Below the pieces are notes generated by a model. That model saw only the letters and a list, made by a program, of their open reading frames with translations. It made no database searches and was not told the DNA's origin. This document shows positions 1 to 8,010 of a stretch of 64,000 bases of DNA, piece after piece. Made by a program: the position numbers and the translations under genes. Every line of letters starts with the position of its first letter. The first letter of the stretch is position 1. Source of the stretch: Hymenobacter sp. YC55 (GTDB lineage Bacteria > Bacteroidota > Bacteroidia > Cytophagales > Hymenobacteraceae); NCBI RefSeq assembly GCF_029433095.1, contig NZ_JARNTX010000001.1:2728001-2792000 (forward strand), in the 5' to 3' direction.

Positions 1-401
1 GCAAAGGCGTTGTGCTCAACGAAGGCACCGATGTGAGCATCTTCGCAACGGGTCACTTGGTATGGAAAGCCATCTTGGCGGGCAAGCTGCTGGCTGACAA
101 AGGCATCAACGCTGAAATCATCAACATCCACACCATCAAGCCCCTCGACGCACAGCTGATTCTGGAATCGGTGCGCAAAACACGCTGCGTGGTAACGGCC
201 GAAGAGCACCAGATGAACGGCGGCCTCGGCGACTCTATCGCGCAGCTGCTGGCGCGCGAAGAACCCTTGCCCCTGGAAATGGTAGCCGTCAACGACTCAT
301 TCGGCGAAAGTGGCACCCCCGACCAGCTGATGGAGAAATACGAGCTTAACGAAGCCGCTATTGTGCGTGCCGTAGAGAAAGTAATGGCCCGCCGGAATTA
401 G
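1..401 (+). CDS. Transketolase C-terminal subunit (partial, start outside window)
   Basis: The reading frame is already open at the first bases, so this is the 3' part of a longer gene. The 130 or so visible residues match the C-terminal domain of transketolase-type enzymes, with DVSIFATGHLVWKA, INIHTIKPLD and an EEHQMNGGLGDSIAQLL segment. In many bacteria transketolase is split into N- and C-terminal subunits encoded side by side, and the N-terminal half would then lie upstream of the window. The enzyme moves two-carbon ketol units in the non-oxidative pentose phosphate pathway using thiamine diphosphate in the cytoplasm. A 1-deoxyxylulose-5-phosphate synthase or pyruvate dehydrogenase beta C-terminal domain is the main alternative, since these share the fold. 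A strong hairpin terminator follows. Confidence 0.8.
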   Translation, partial: KGVVLNEGTDVSIFATGHLVWKAILAGKLLADKGINAEIINIHTIKPLDAQLILESVRKTRCVVTAEEHQMNGGLGDSIAQLLAREEPLPLEMVAVNDSFGESGTPDQLMEKYELNEAAIVRAVEKVMARRN

Positions 402-410
402 CGGAAAGTA

Positions 411-469
411 GGAGCTTACATAAAAGCCTCTGCCACTTTAGTTGTGGCAGAGGCTTTTATGTAAGCTCC
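411..469. terminator. Perfect 26-bp hairpin terminator
   Basis: Positions 411-436 and 444-469 are perfect reverse complements with a 7-nt loop. The stem has T-rich and A-rich runs on either side, so it can serve the transketolase gene from the left and the minus-strand gene ending at 522 from the right. Confidence 0.8.
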
Positions 470-521
470 CTTATCCTGTCAGTTTTTCACTCTTGCATTG
501 AACAGTGCTTGGCACTAGCTG

Positions 522-1064
522 CTAATGCCGAAGATTAGCCCATCGTTGCTCAAGCAGCAAGTCTAGGCTCTGCCAGTACGAGCGGTTGCCAAATGTATAG
601 TCTTGGTAGCAAGCCAGGAAAGCTTCCGTGTCTTGCTCTACTTCCAGCATGGCCTCGGGCGCGGCGGCAACCGCCCGGTCGTAATCGGCAGCTAATCCGT
701 AGATCCAGCCGACTTCTACATCGGCTCTTACCAACGTTCGCAGCCGGTAGAGAGACCTGATAAGTTGGCTCATAGGCCAAGCACCGCTAATCAACTGCCG
801 GTGCAACCAGCCTAAAGCAGGCCGCACGGTAAAGAAAGTATCTGGAAACAAGTTTTTGAGGTAGGCTGGCACCTCCAGCTTATTGGTGTGCAGAATACGG
901 TAAAAGCCAATAAAGAAATCTTCGGGATTTTCTTCGTGCAGAAGCACCTCGTCCACCCAGTCGCTGATATCGGCTAAGGTGAACAACTCTAGTTGCAAGC
1001 CCAATCGAGCATAGAAAACAGCTTCCTCTACAGGTACTCCCCGAAATTCGCTATCCAGATTCAT
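522..1064 (-). CDS. Hypothetical protein, 180 aa
   Basis: A complete ORF with an ATG start. I do not recognise the family. The product is acidic, rich in Leu, Ala, Tyr and Trp, has no signal peptide or membrane segment, and looks like a soluble all-alpha protein. The C-terminal half contains several aromatic residues (YWQSLDLLLEQRWANL). It is transcribed in the same direction as the zinc-ribbon gene upstream but is separated from it by a 26-bp hairpin, so it is probably its own transcription unit. Codon use resembles its neighbours. Only its status as a real gene is claimed. Confidence 0.6.
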   Translation of the reverse strand: MNLDSEFRGVPVEEAVFYARLGLQLELFTLADISDWVDEVLLHEENPEDFFIGFYRILHTNKLEVPAYLKNLFPDTFFTVRPALGWLHRQLISGAWPMSQLIRSLYRLRTLVRADVEVGWIYGLAADYDRAVAAAPEAMLEVEQDTEAFLACYQDYTFGNRSYWQSLDLLLEQRWANLRH

Positions 1065-1152
1065 GGCTACTTTCTCCTTCCGCTGTAAGGATATTTGTTA
1101 GCCCAATACGCAGCTTGGCCGTGTTCGGAAGCGTGCCTACCACATTAGTTTT

Positions 1153-1210
1153 CGGCAACAAGCAAGTAGCGCCTACTGCCAAGACAGTAGGCGCTACTTG
1201 CTTGTTGCCG
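1153..1210. terminator. Perfect 26-bp hairpin terminator
   Basis: Positions 1153-1178 and 1185-1210 are perfect reverse complements around a 6-nt loop. It sits just after the stop codon of the minus-strand zinc-ribbon gene and before the start of the next minus-strand gene, so it most likely ends the former. Confidence 0.75.
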
Positions 1211-1231
1211 TGAGGACGGAAATTGCTGCTG

Positions 1232-1885
1232 TTATTGCTTGGTGCCGCACTCGGCACAAAACCGCTGATCGGCTTTCATTGTCGCGCCACAATCCACGCA
1301 GAATTTTTCCTTGGTTTGTGCGAGAGCAGCATTGGGGGTGCCGCACTGGGGGCAGAATTTCTGCCCTGGGTTGAGTTTAGTGTTGCAGCTTTGGCACTGC
1401 ACTATCCCGCCCCGATTGAGGAAGTCCAGTTCTTTGGTATAGTCCTGAGCGCGCGTTTTAGTATAGATCTGCTCGCGACTGGCCTGAGCCTGTTGGGCAG
1501 CTAGCTCTTCGTGCTCGTCGGGGGCGCAGTCTTCGCAGAGGCCCGCCTTGGAATTCCAGCATACATCGGGGCAAACCCAGTGGCCGCAGCGGGTACATTG
1601 CTTGAAGTATTGCTTGCCTTCAAGTACCGCTTTCTCCATTGCCTCGTCGTGCGCTTTGCCGCCAATAGCCCGCTGCACATGGTAGGCGGCATTGCCAGCC
1701 TCATGGAACATGCCTCCAAACAAACTACCCGCAGCATTAAGCAAGCTTCCGGCAATGCCAACCGCATTGGGCTGAAAGCGAGACATGTGGCCGTTGCGGC
1801 ATTTGTCGCAGTAGAACTTGAATTGGAATCCTTTGTCAGTCGATAAGTCGTCGTGGTTGGCGACAAACTGAATCATGTTGCTCAT
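1232..1885 (-). CDS. Zinc-ribbon protein, 217 aa
   Basis: Soluble protein of unknown function with four to five Cys-x2-Cys knuckles: YCDKC near residue 25, CTRCGHWVCPDVC and CEDC around 95-120, then two classic zinc ribbons at the C-terminus (CQSC...FCPQCG and FCVDCG...FCAECG). Paired C-terminal ribbons of this kind occur in double-zinc-ribbon (DZANK-like) proteins and usually mediate protein or nucleic-acid contacts. A glycine- and alanine-rich stretch (AGSLLNAAGSLFGGMFHEAG) at about residues 45-65 may be a short amphipathic or membrane-associated helix. ATG codons at 1885 and three codons later are both possible starts. The biological role is unknown. Confidence 0.7.
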   Translation of the reverse strand: MSNMIQFVANHDDLSTDKGFQFKFYCDKCRNGHMSRFQPNAVGIAGSLLNAAGSLFGGMFHEAGNAAYHVQRAIGGKAHDEAMEKAVLEGKQYFKQCTRCGHWVCPDVCWNSKAGLCEDCAPDEHEELAAQQAQASREQIYTKTRAQDYTKELDFLNRGGIVQCQSCNTKLNPGQKFCPQCGTPNAALAQTKEKFCVDCGATMKADQRFCAECGTKQ

Positions 1886-1980
1886 AGGTAGGCGTGGTTT
1901 TCCCCTAAAAATAGCATATCTGCATATTCATTTCTACAAGCAGTCAGCTGGGGGCGCAATAAAGCCCATACTTTCTAGCT

Positions 1981-4305
1981 TTATTTCTTGATTGGCGCCT
2001 TACGTATAGTTTTCACAGGTGCTTTAGGCACAGCTTTTATGGGTGTTTTCGGCGTGCTTCTCGTTGGTGCTTTCTGTGCGGTTTTAACCGGCGATTTAAC
2101 AGGGCTCTTCACAGGCAGCTTCGGCTTAGGAGTAGGTTCAGGTAGCCAAGTTGCTTTAAACCCGTAGTCGGGTGCGTAAGGCGGTGTGCCTAGGGGCCGG
2201 AGGGGAGGCACCGTGAAGGTGAGCTTGCCATCGGCGGCGCGTGCTTCGCTAGTGAATTTTGCAATAACTCCTCCCTGCTCGTCTTTGCCATCACCATTGA
2301 GGTCATAGAACGGATAGGTACTGAAAAACTCCAGCTTATACCGACCGGGACGCGCTACATTTAGAATGGTTACTTGCTGATTAATCAGGGCCGGAATACT
2401 ATCGGGTGAGGCAGGTTGGTTATCATTGAGTGTAGCGCAGTAAGTACTGGTAGTTGAACCGGTTGAGTGCGGCAAATTGTACCAATAATTATGGCGGTTG
2501 TGCACCCAGCCGACCACACGAGCCGAACTGCGGAGAGCAAATACTTCCAGCGCAGCATCCGTAGTGGAAGCACCGGAAGGCACGAAAGCAGAATTTTCGG
2601 AGTCGTCTTTTTCAACGGCCCACACCGGAATACAATTACCTACTGTTGTAGGCGAGTGTACCACGTCCTTAGGGCCAGCAGTACCTGGACATGGACTGGC
2701 TACAGGTTCGTTTGCTTCTTCGAAAATGGGGCAATCTGCTAGAAACGTGCTTAGAGGCCGGAAATAATGGTATTGCCCGCCTTGGCAGAGCCCAAACACT
2801 TGATTGGCCCACCAATACATGGCGGCTCCCCCCGAGCCATTGAAGGTCGACGACCACAAGGTGTTGTGCATCTCGTTGAGGTCGTGGAAGAGTTGGTTGG
2901 GTGGGTAACGCTTGGCCGTGAAGCTAGAGGTGCCATACCAACAGTCGTTTTCCAGTCCCAAAGCAAACTCGGCTAATTGGTAGGGCTTACCGGGAAACAA
3001 GTTAGCGGCTCGGCGCGCCATAAATGCCCGCTGATGCTCCACGTTAAGGTCGGAACTGTAATAGTGGTCTTGCACAAAATCCACCTCCGGTGACGTGTAA
3101 AGCGCTACTGCTGTGTCGCGGGGGTAAAAGCTGCTGAATGCATACCCTGTGTTGGTGGTGTAGAGATGCTGCGGCGCCAGGGAGCGAGCATAACCCAGCA
3201 TCTCGTCGGTCCAGTGGCGCACATGGAGCGGGTTTTTAATGTCCCAATAATTATCGTACGGAACCGGTGAACGGTAGCCGTCCACCTCATTCATTAGCTC
3301 GGTGGCAAACCACGCGGGAGAATATCCCCAACGAGACATTATGTAGCGAATACGCTGGCGCAGCAGTTGCCGGCACAACGAGTCCGTGAAAAAACGCGAC
3401 GGTGGAGTATCAGCAGGCAATAGAGCCCAATAGGGATGCTGACGCCAATTGTGTCCGAATTGCTCGGTATCCGTTATTTCGTCGGGCGTCATGAGTGCTA
3501 CCTGCAGATACACACGACGACGAGCAGCGTACTCCACTACCTCATCGAAGTCGTAAGCCCGATTTTGACGGTTGTCGTAACGTCCCGCCTGGTCACCTGC
3601 TGCTTCAATACCAAATTGCGTGGGCGTCATGAAAACCCGTGCAAAATTACCCCCACTGTTGGCGATGCGCGCAATGCCCATGCGTGCATCCAGATAAGGC
3701 AAGCGGGTATAAGCATCTGCTTTTCCGTTGTTTACTAGGTTCATACCCAGTGGAAAGAAGACACGACCATCCGCATAAGCAAAGTTGCGCCCATTCCGGT
3801 GCTTGCCTATATAACCCGTATTGGTGGAAGCTGCCACCGTCACATAAGTAACAGGCCCGTAGATGGTTGAGTCGTTACGATTCACCACAATTCGGTAGCG
3901 CCAGCGCCCAGCGGTAGGTGGCGCGAATCGAATGCGCCAAGGTAGCCGGGTGGCTATCGGCGTAAGATATTTTGGATCTTCTGGACACGTAGGGCAGTAT
4001 AAGCAAGTATCAGTGGCGCTCATTCGCGGAAAAGGGGCACACGTGGTACACCGCTTGAAATCCTGATACCAGAAACCTAGCGCCTGATACACGCTGTCCT
4101 GGGGCGATACAAACTCAGCTCGTACCGTAATTTCGTTTGGATCGTATGGATTGCCAACCGGGGCAGTTGCCAACGACAGTCCGAGCTCTAGCTTCTGAAA
4201 GCGGGCTGGAGTTGTGTTACCAACCTGGCGCACCTCCCGAATCTGTAGCGCCCAGGCTGATGGCACCAGCACTAGCCAAAACCATAAGACAAACAAGAAA
4301 CGCAT
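1981..4305 (-). CDS. Secreted DUF5060-type glycoside hydrolase-like protein
   Basis: The ATG at 4305 gives MRFLFVLWFWLVLVPSAWA, a good signal peptide; the frame extends seven codons further only to a TTG. After the signal peptide comes an Ig-like N-terminal region of the DUF5060 kind (EVRAEFVSPQDSVYQALGFWYQDF), then a TIM-barrel-like domain with ATELMNEVDGY (the Asn-Glu of clan A glycosidases) and YQLAEFALG (possible second acid). The family is found next to carbohydrate enzymes and is presumed to cleave polysaccharide. Two oddities: a cysteine cluster in the N-terminal part (CTTC...CLYCPTC), and a roughly 50-residue C-terminal tail of Lys, Pro, Val and Thr repeats (KSPVKSPVKTAQKAP) that could bind acidic polymers or the cell surface. 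No T9SS sorting domain is visible. Confidence 0.7.
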   Translation of the reverse strand: MRFLFVLWFWLVLVPSAWALQIREVRQVGNTTPARFQKLELGLSLATAPVGNPYDPNEITVRAEFVSPQDSVYQALGFWYQDFKRCTTCAPFPRMSATDTCLYCPTCPEDPKYLTPIATRLPWRIRFAPPTAGRWRYRIVVNRNDSTIYGPVTYVTVAASTNTGYIGKHRNGRNFAYADGRVFFPLGMNLVNNGKADAYTRLPYLDARMGIARIANSGGNFARVFMTPTQFGIEAAGDQAGRYDNRQNRAYDFDEVVEYAARRRVYLQVALMTPDEITDTEQFGHNWRQHPYWALLPADTPPSRFFTDSLCRQLLRQRIRYIMSRWGYSPAWFATELMNEVDGYRSPVPYDNYWDIKNPLHVRHWTDEMLGYARSLAPQHLYTTNTGYAFSSFYPRDTAVALYTSPEVDFVQDHYYSSDLNVEHQRAFMARRAANLFPGKPYQLAEFALGLENDCWYGTSSFTAKRYPPNQLFHDLNEMHNTLWSSTFNGSGGAAMYWWANQVFGLCQGGQYHYFRPLSTFLADCPIFEEANEPVASPCPGTAGPKDVVHSPTTVGNCIPVWAVEKDDSENSAFVPSGASTTDAALEVFALRSSARVVGWVHNRHNYWYNLPHSTGSTTSTYCATLNDNQPASPDSIPALINQQVTILNVARPGRYKLEFFSTYPFYDLNGDGKDEQGGVIAKFTSEARAADGKLTFTVPPLRPLGTPPYAPDYGFKATWLPEPTPKPKLPVKSPVKSPVKTAQKAPTRSTPKTPIKAVPKAPVKTIRKAPIKK

Positions 4306-4470
4306 GAGCAGCAACAAATAAATCAACTTGCAAGCAACGAAGAAATTCGTCGCACAGAGTATCTCTGATTGTAGACAAAATTCCGCTCAGGAAAGCCCTT
4401 GCTTTCTTTTCACTTCATAACCAGCCCTTTCCATCTTCTTACTGCTTGCGCTGGTTTCTAAGTTTATTTG

Positions 4471-5205
4471 ATGGGTTTAGTATTTTCCTGGTCTAGTACT
4501 GTGTTGCTCTTGCTGTTATCCGTGGTTTCCACGCATGCACAACGCTCCGATACCACCATTATTCGCTACGTTGGGCAGCTTAGCGGCCAGTATACCTCGG
4601 GTGGAGTGAACCGAACGTTGTTAGCTACCACGCACTCCGTCACATTTTTACGCGGCCAGCATTTCGGGGCACCGGTGAGTGGCAGCTTCACGTATGGCAA
4701 ACAAGACCAGTTGCTGAAAGAGCGGGAGTTTCTGTTCAACGCCACCCCTTACTACCGGCTCAGCCACTTCCGAGCCTACGGCATTGGGGGCTACGAACGG
4801 AGCAACCTGCGGGGCATCGACCACCGTATTCAACTGGGATTAGGGCCAGGCTGGGCTTTCTATACCGACTCGTTGGGGCGCGAAGTATCCGTGAGCAACC
4901 TTTTCATCCGGGAGGCCACCTACTTTCGGGACGGCAGCCAGCGTATTGTCTCGCGCAGCTCATTGCGGCTACGCTTGGTGTACTCGAAGGGCGTGCTTGC
5001 CCTTAATTCGACCACGTTCTACCAGCCCAACCTCGCGGGCTTTGGCGACTACCGCGTCAATCAGCTAACTACGCTGGCGCTGCACTTTACCACTCGTTTT
5101 TCCATAACGGCCAGCTACATCTACACCCACGAAAGCCGCGTGCTGGAGGGCGCACCCAACGACAATACCAACCTGACGGTGGGCGTAGCATTCAGTACGC
5201 CATAA
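4471..5205 (+). CDS. Secreted DUF481-like outer-membrane beta-barrel protein
   Basis: The first ATG is at 4471, one codon after a TTG. The N-terminus is a signal peptide (FSWSSTVLLLLLSVVSTHAQ). The rest is alternating hydrophobic and polar residues with many aromatic girdle residues, for example RYVGQLSGQYTSGGVNRTLL, FRAYGIGGYERSNLRG and FSITASYIYTHESRVL. This pattern and length fit the DUF481 family of small outer-membrane barrels common in Bacteroidota. The substrate is not known. It is divergent from the DUF5060 gene, with about 165 bp between the two starts, so they could share a control region. Confidence 0.6.
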   Translation: MGLVFSWSSTVLLLLLSVVSTHAQRSDTTIIRYVGQLSGQYTSGGVNRTLLATTHSVTFLRGQHFGAPVSGSFTYGKQDQLLKEREFLFNATPYYRLSHFRAYGIGGYERSNLRGIDHRIQLGLGPGWAFYTDSLGREVSVSNLFIREATYFRDGSQRIVSRSSLRLRLVYSKGVLALNSTTFYQPNLAGFGDYRVNQLTTLALHFTTRFSITASYIYTHESRVLEGAPNDNTNLTVGVAFSTP

Positions 5206-5221
5206 AGCTGCAGCTATTACT

Positions 5222-6193
5222 TTACTTCTTCTGAAACTGACTCAGATAGGCCAGGGCTGCCGTTTCATCACGTATTTCAGTTGCCGATAAATAGCTCAGC
5301 AGCGGATACAGTTGTTGCTTGAACACCACAAGCTCTGGATGCTTGCCGTGGAGGATTTCATGCATTGTAACAGCACCATTAGTCAGTATTCTTGGCGCCA
5401 GCTGCCGAGGTATTTGGTGTTGCGCCAACATAATGGCCAGCATAGTAGTAACAGTCGGATTGGGAGCATTTAACGCTTGTATATAAGCAGGCAAAACTTT
5501 CGCCCAATTGGTTGGTGGAACAGAGTGGTACTTGAAATACCCTCTGACGGCTTGCATAGCCCATGTACCTATCAGTGGGTCTTGCATAAAAGGCACTAGC
5601 TGATGTGCATCGGCTTCAACTCGTAGCTTGGTGGCTATTTGAACCAAGGCTTTTTCCCGCACGGTGTCGGCAGCAGTACTGCACAACACAGCCATACACT
5701 GCGGAATCGTCAGTTGGTTGGGAGTCTGCAATTTCCGGAGCATAGCCTGATAGATCGAAGTAGTAGTGCGGACAAATCGTTTTTGGATTGCGCGCACTGC
5801 CGCCGAATCGTTGGCTTGGTTGGCATAAAGACTAGTAAGGGCTTGCTGGAACTCTGCTGTATGTAGCTGCTTAATCATAAACGTATTGTTAAGCTGATGG
5901 CTTATCGCCACGTTTGGCGTACTACCTTTCTCACAAGGCTGGCTTTCCGCCGAGCGTAGCGTTACTAAGCTGATATGGTCCATTCCAAACACATTAGCTT
6001 CTTTAAAGCCCATTGGTCGAATAGCCGCTTCACACACTGTTTGCTTGTTGCGGTTTAGGGCGTCTACTAAGTTTTGAGCGGACATTCCTACCGGCAGGCC
6101 CCATACTTCTACTTCTTCTACTTTGATTTGAGCACTAGCTTGCAAGCAGCCACATACCAAACTCACCACTAACACAAAAGCTAACCACCTCAT
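5222..6193 (-). CDS. Exported helical-repeat protein of unknown function
   Basis: ATG start with signal peptide MRWLAFVLVVSLVCGCLQASAQ; the Cys residues (CGC) could allow lipidation, but the A-S-A-Q end looks more like signal peptidase I cleavage. After about 110 residues of unassigned sequence, the C-terminal 180 residues form repeated helical pairs (LRKLQTPNQLTIPQCMAVLC, AHQLVPFMQDPLIGTWAMQAV, LPAYIQALNAPNPTVTTMLAIML) that resemble HEAT-like repeats. It is convergent with the DUF481-like gene, only 16 bp apart, with no obvious terminator. I cannot name a family. Confidence 0.6.
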   Translation of the reverse strand: MRWLAFVLVVSLVCGCLQASAQIKVEEVEVWGLPVGMSAQNLVDALNRNKQTVCEAAIRPMGFKEANVFGMDHISLVTLRSAESQPCEKGSTPNVAISHQLNNTFMIKQLHTAEFQQALTSLYANQANDSAAVRAIQKRFVRTTTSIYQAMLRKLQTPNQLTIPQCMAVLCSTAADTVREKALVQIATKLRVEADAHQLVPFMQDPLIGTWAMQAVRGYFKYHSVPPTNWAKVLPAYIQALNAPNPTVTTMLAIMLAQHQIPRQLAPRILTNGAVTMHEILHGKHPELVVFKQQLYPLLSYLSATEIRDETAALAYLSQFQKK

Positions 6194-6303
6194 AATCTAT
6201 TAGTATTATATTGAAATTCAAGGTACCCATTTCCGTGATTAAACCTGGCTTATTCGCACGCCTCTAACCCGTCACTACGCCGCTCCTAACCCACCTCCCC
6301 TGC

Positions 6304-6846
6304 TTGGAAGACCAAGACATCCTTGCCAAGTTTGCCGACCCGGCCGCGCGCAACGTGGCTTTTAATCAACTGGTGCGCAAGTACCAAACGAAAGTGTATT
6401 GGCACATTCGCAAGATGGTCGTCGACCACGATGATGCCGACGACCTGACGCAGGACGTGTTTGTGAAGGTGTGGAAACACCTAGAGAGTTTCCGGCAAGA
6501 TGCATCCCTCTACACTTGGATTTACCGCATTGCCACCAATGAATGCTTGAGTTTTTTGGCCAGCAAGCGGCGTAAGTTTTTTCTGCCTCTCAACGATGTA
6601 GGAGCAGAATTGGCCGCCAAGATAGAAGCTGACCCTAGCCTAGCTGGCGACGATATCGAGTTGCGCCTGCAGAAAGCCATCCTCAAGCTACCCGACAAGC
6701 AACGCTTGGTTTTCAACTTGCGCTACTACGACGAAATGCCCTACGAGCAGATGGCCGAAGTAACCGGAACCAGCGTGGGGGCCCTGAAAGCCTCGTATCA
6801 TCACGCCGCCAAGAAAATAGAACAGTACATCAATGAACAAGCATAG
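6304..6846 (+). CDS. ECF-type RNA polymerase sigma factor
   Basis: A sigma-70 family extracytoplasmic-function factor of about 180 residues. Region 2 is clear (FNQLVRKYQTKVYWHIRKMVVDHDDADDLTQDVFVKVWKHL), as is region 4 with its helix-turn-helix (LPDKQRLVFNLRYYDEMPYEQMAEVTGTSVGALKASYHHAAKKI). There is no ATG before region 2: the frame is open from 6268 and the only plausible start is TTG at 6304, giving LEDQDILAKF, so a TTG start is inferred. Two downstream genes, a single-membrane-pass protein and a Spy/CpxP-like periplasmic protein, probably belong to the same operon and form its signalling module. Confidence 0.93.
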   Translation: MEDQDILAKFADPAARNVAFNQLVRKYQTKVYWHIRKMVVDHDDADDLTQDVFVKVWKHLESFRQDASLYTWIYRIATNECLSFLASKRRKFFLPLNDVGAELAAKIEADPSLAGDDIELRLQKAILKLPDKQRLVFNLRYYDEMPYEQMAEVTGTSVGALKASYHHAAKKIEQYINEQA

Positions 6847-6950
6847 AACATGTTTTCCGCTGATTTTGTCGGCAAAGACTGGCTGCTGGACTCAGTGAAA
6901 AAGTCTGATATCGTATTAAACCTTGAGGGCTTTACTGCCTCTAAACCATT

Positions 6951-7397
6951 ATGAAAACTCCTTTTCGTCTGGATGAACACCCGCGCCGGCCACAGCCGTT
7001 GGCTCCGCCGCCGGACGGCTACTTCGACCGACTGCCCATGCAAATAATGAAGCGGGTAGAGCCAGGTTCGGCTGCTAGCAGCTGGGCGGGTCTGCGCTGG
7101 CTGAGCGCTTTGTCGGCGCCTGTGCGCACGGCTTTGGCCGCTGGTGTGGTGTTGAGTGGCTTTGTTGGCTCCTTTCTTTTAAGTGAAAACTCCTCAACCA
7201 CTACTACCCACTTGGCCGCCGTGCCGCGCACCGAAATGGTGGAATACCTGCTGGCCAGTGAGCAACCCGTAACCCTTACTGACTTGGCGGAACTACCTGT
7301 CACCGAGCAAGCCCTACCCGAAACGCCCCTGCAGGTTTCGCCCGATGAATTGCAGGAAGTGCTGGACACGCAGCCTGTTGAAGACATCTATCTATAA
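6951..7397 (+). CDS. Single-pass membrane protein, likely partner of the ECF sigma factor
   Basis: 148 residues from an ATG. The N-terminal 55 or so residues are Pro/Arg-rich and presumably cytoplasmic. A hydrophobic segment at about residues 60-82 (VRTALAAGVVLSGFVGSFLL) crosses the membrane, and the C-terminal part is acidic and probably periplasmic (LPETPLQVSPDELQEVLDTQP). The position directly after the ECF sigma gene and the topology suggest an anti-sigma-like or accessory membrane protein. No zinc-binding anti-sigma motif (HxxxCxxC) is visible, so the role is inferred from context only. Confidence 0.65.
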   Translation: MKTPFRLDEHPRRPQPLAPPPDGYFDRLPMQIMKRVEPGSAASSWAGLRWLSALSAPVRTALAAGVVLSGFVGSFLLSENSSTTTTHLAAVPRTEMVEYLLASEQPVTLTDLAELPVTEQALPETPLQVSPDELQEVLDTQPVEDIYL

Positions 7398-7433
7398 ATC
7401 TGTACTTTGTCACCGTCTCACCCTATTAGCTTC

Positions 7434-7916
7434 ATGAAATTCCTGCTCCGTAGCTTGCTTCTGCTTTGCTTGCTGGCAACCTTCCCCGCCGCGGCTCAGT
7501 CCGGCCCGGGAGGTCGGCAAGGCCGCATGAGCCAGATCGAAAATGCCAAGATTGCCTATATCACCGAGAAGATTTCGTTGACGCAAGACCAAGCACAGCG
7601 CTTCTGGCCCGTGTACAACGAGTATTCGGCCAAACGCCGAGAACTGTACCACACCATGCGTAAACTCCGCGTTGACGACGAATCTGCGCTGACTGATGCG
7701 CAAGTCAAGGAAAACTTAACCAAGGCATTAGCCTTGCGCCAACAAGAAGTGGACCTCGAGAAAGACTATTTCAACAAGTTTCAGAAGCTGCTCTCTATTC
7801 GGCAGGTAGGCAAGCTGTTCCAAGCCGAGCGCCAATTCACCAAGGAAGTGCTGCGCCGAGTAGCCGACCGCCCCGGTGGGCCGCCCGCAGGACCCGGCAC
7901 AGGGGCCATAAACTAA
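7434..7916 (+). CDS. Spy/CpxP-like periplasmic protein
   Basis: The first ATG (7434) starts a signal peptide MKFLLRSLLLLCLLATFPAAAQ. The mature part is helical and charged and carries LTQDQAQRFWPVYNEYSAKRRELYHTMRKLR, a pattern typical of the Spy/CpxP/heavy-metal-sensor group whose members have LTxxQ motifs and work as periplasmic chaperones or stress sensors. The C-terminal end is Gly/Pro-rich. It is the third gene of the ECF operon; in Bacteroidota such proteins often accompany sigma/anti-sigma pairs. It is followed closely by a UUCG-loop terminator. Confidence 0.75.
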   Translation: MKFLLRSLLLLCLLATFPAAAQSGPGGRQGRMSQIENAKIAYITEKISLTQDQAQRFWPVYNEYSAKRRELYHTMRKLRVDDESALTDAQVKENLTKALALRQQEVDLEKDYFNKFQKLLSIRQVGKLFQAERQFTKEVLRRVADRPGGPPAGPGTGAIN

Positions 7917-7920
7917 ATAA

Positions 7921-7944
7921 AAAGGCTGCTTCGGCAGCCTTTTT
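7921..7944 (+). terminator. UUCG tetraloop terminator
   Basis: Stem aaaggctgc / gcagccttt closed by a ttcg loop and followed by a T run, immediately after the Spy-like gene. Confidence 0.9.
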
Positions 7945-8010
7945 TGTTGTTGGCAGCACCGAGTCGGCCGGAAATCTGTTTCGAGCTACTGCTACCCCTA
8001 CCTTTGCCGC

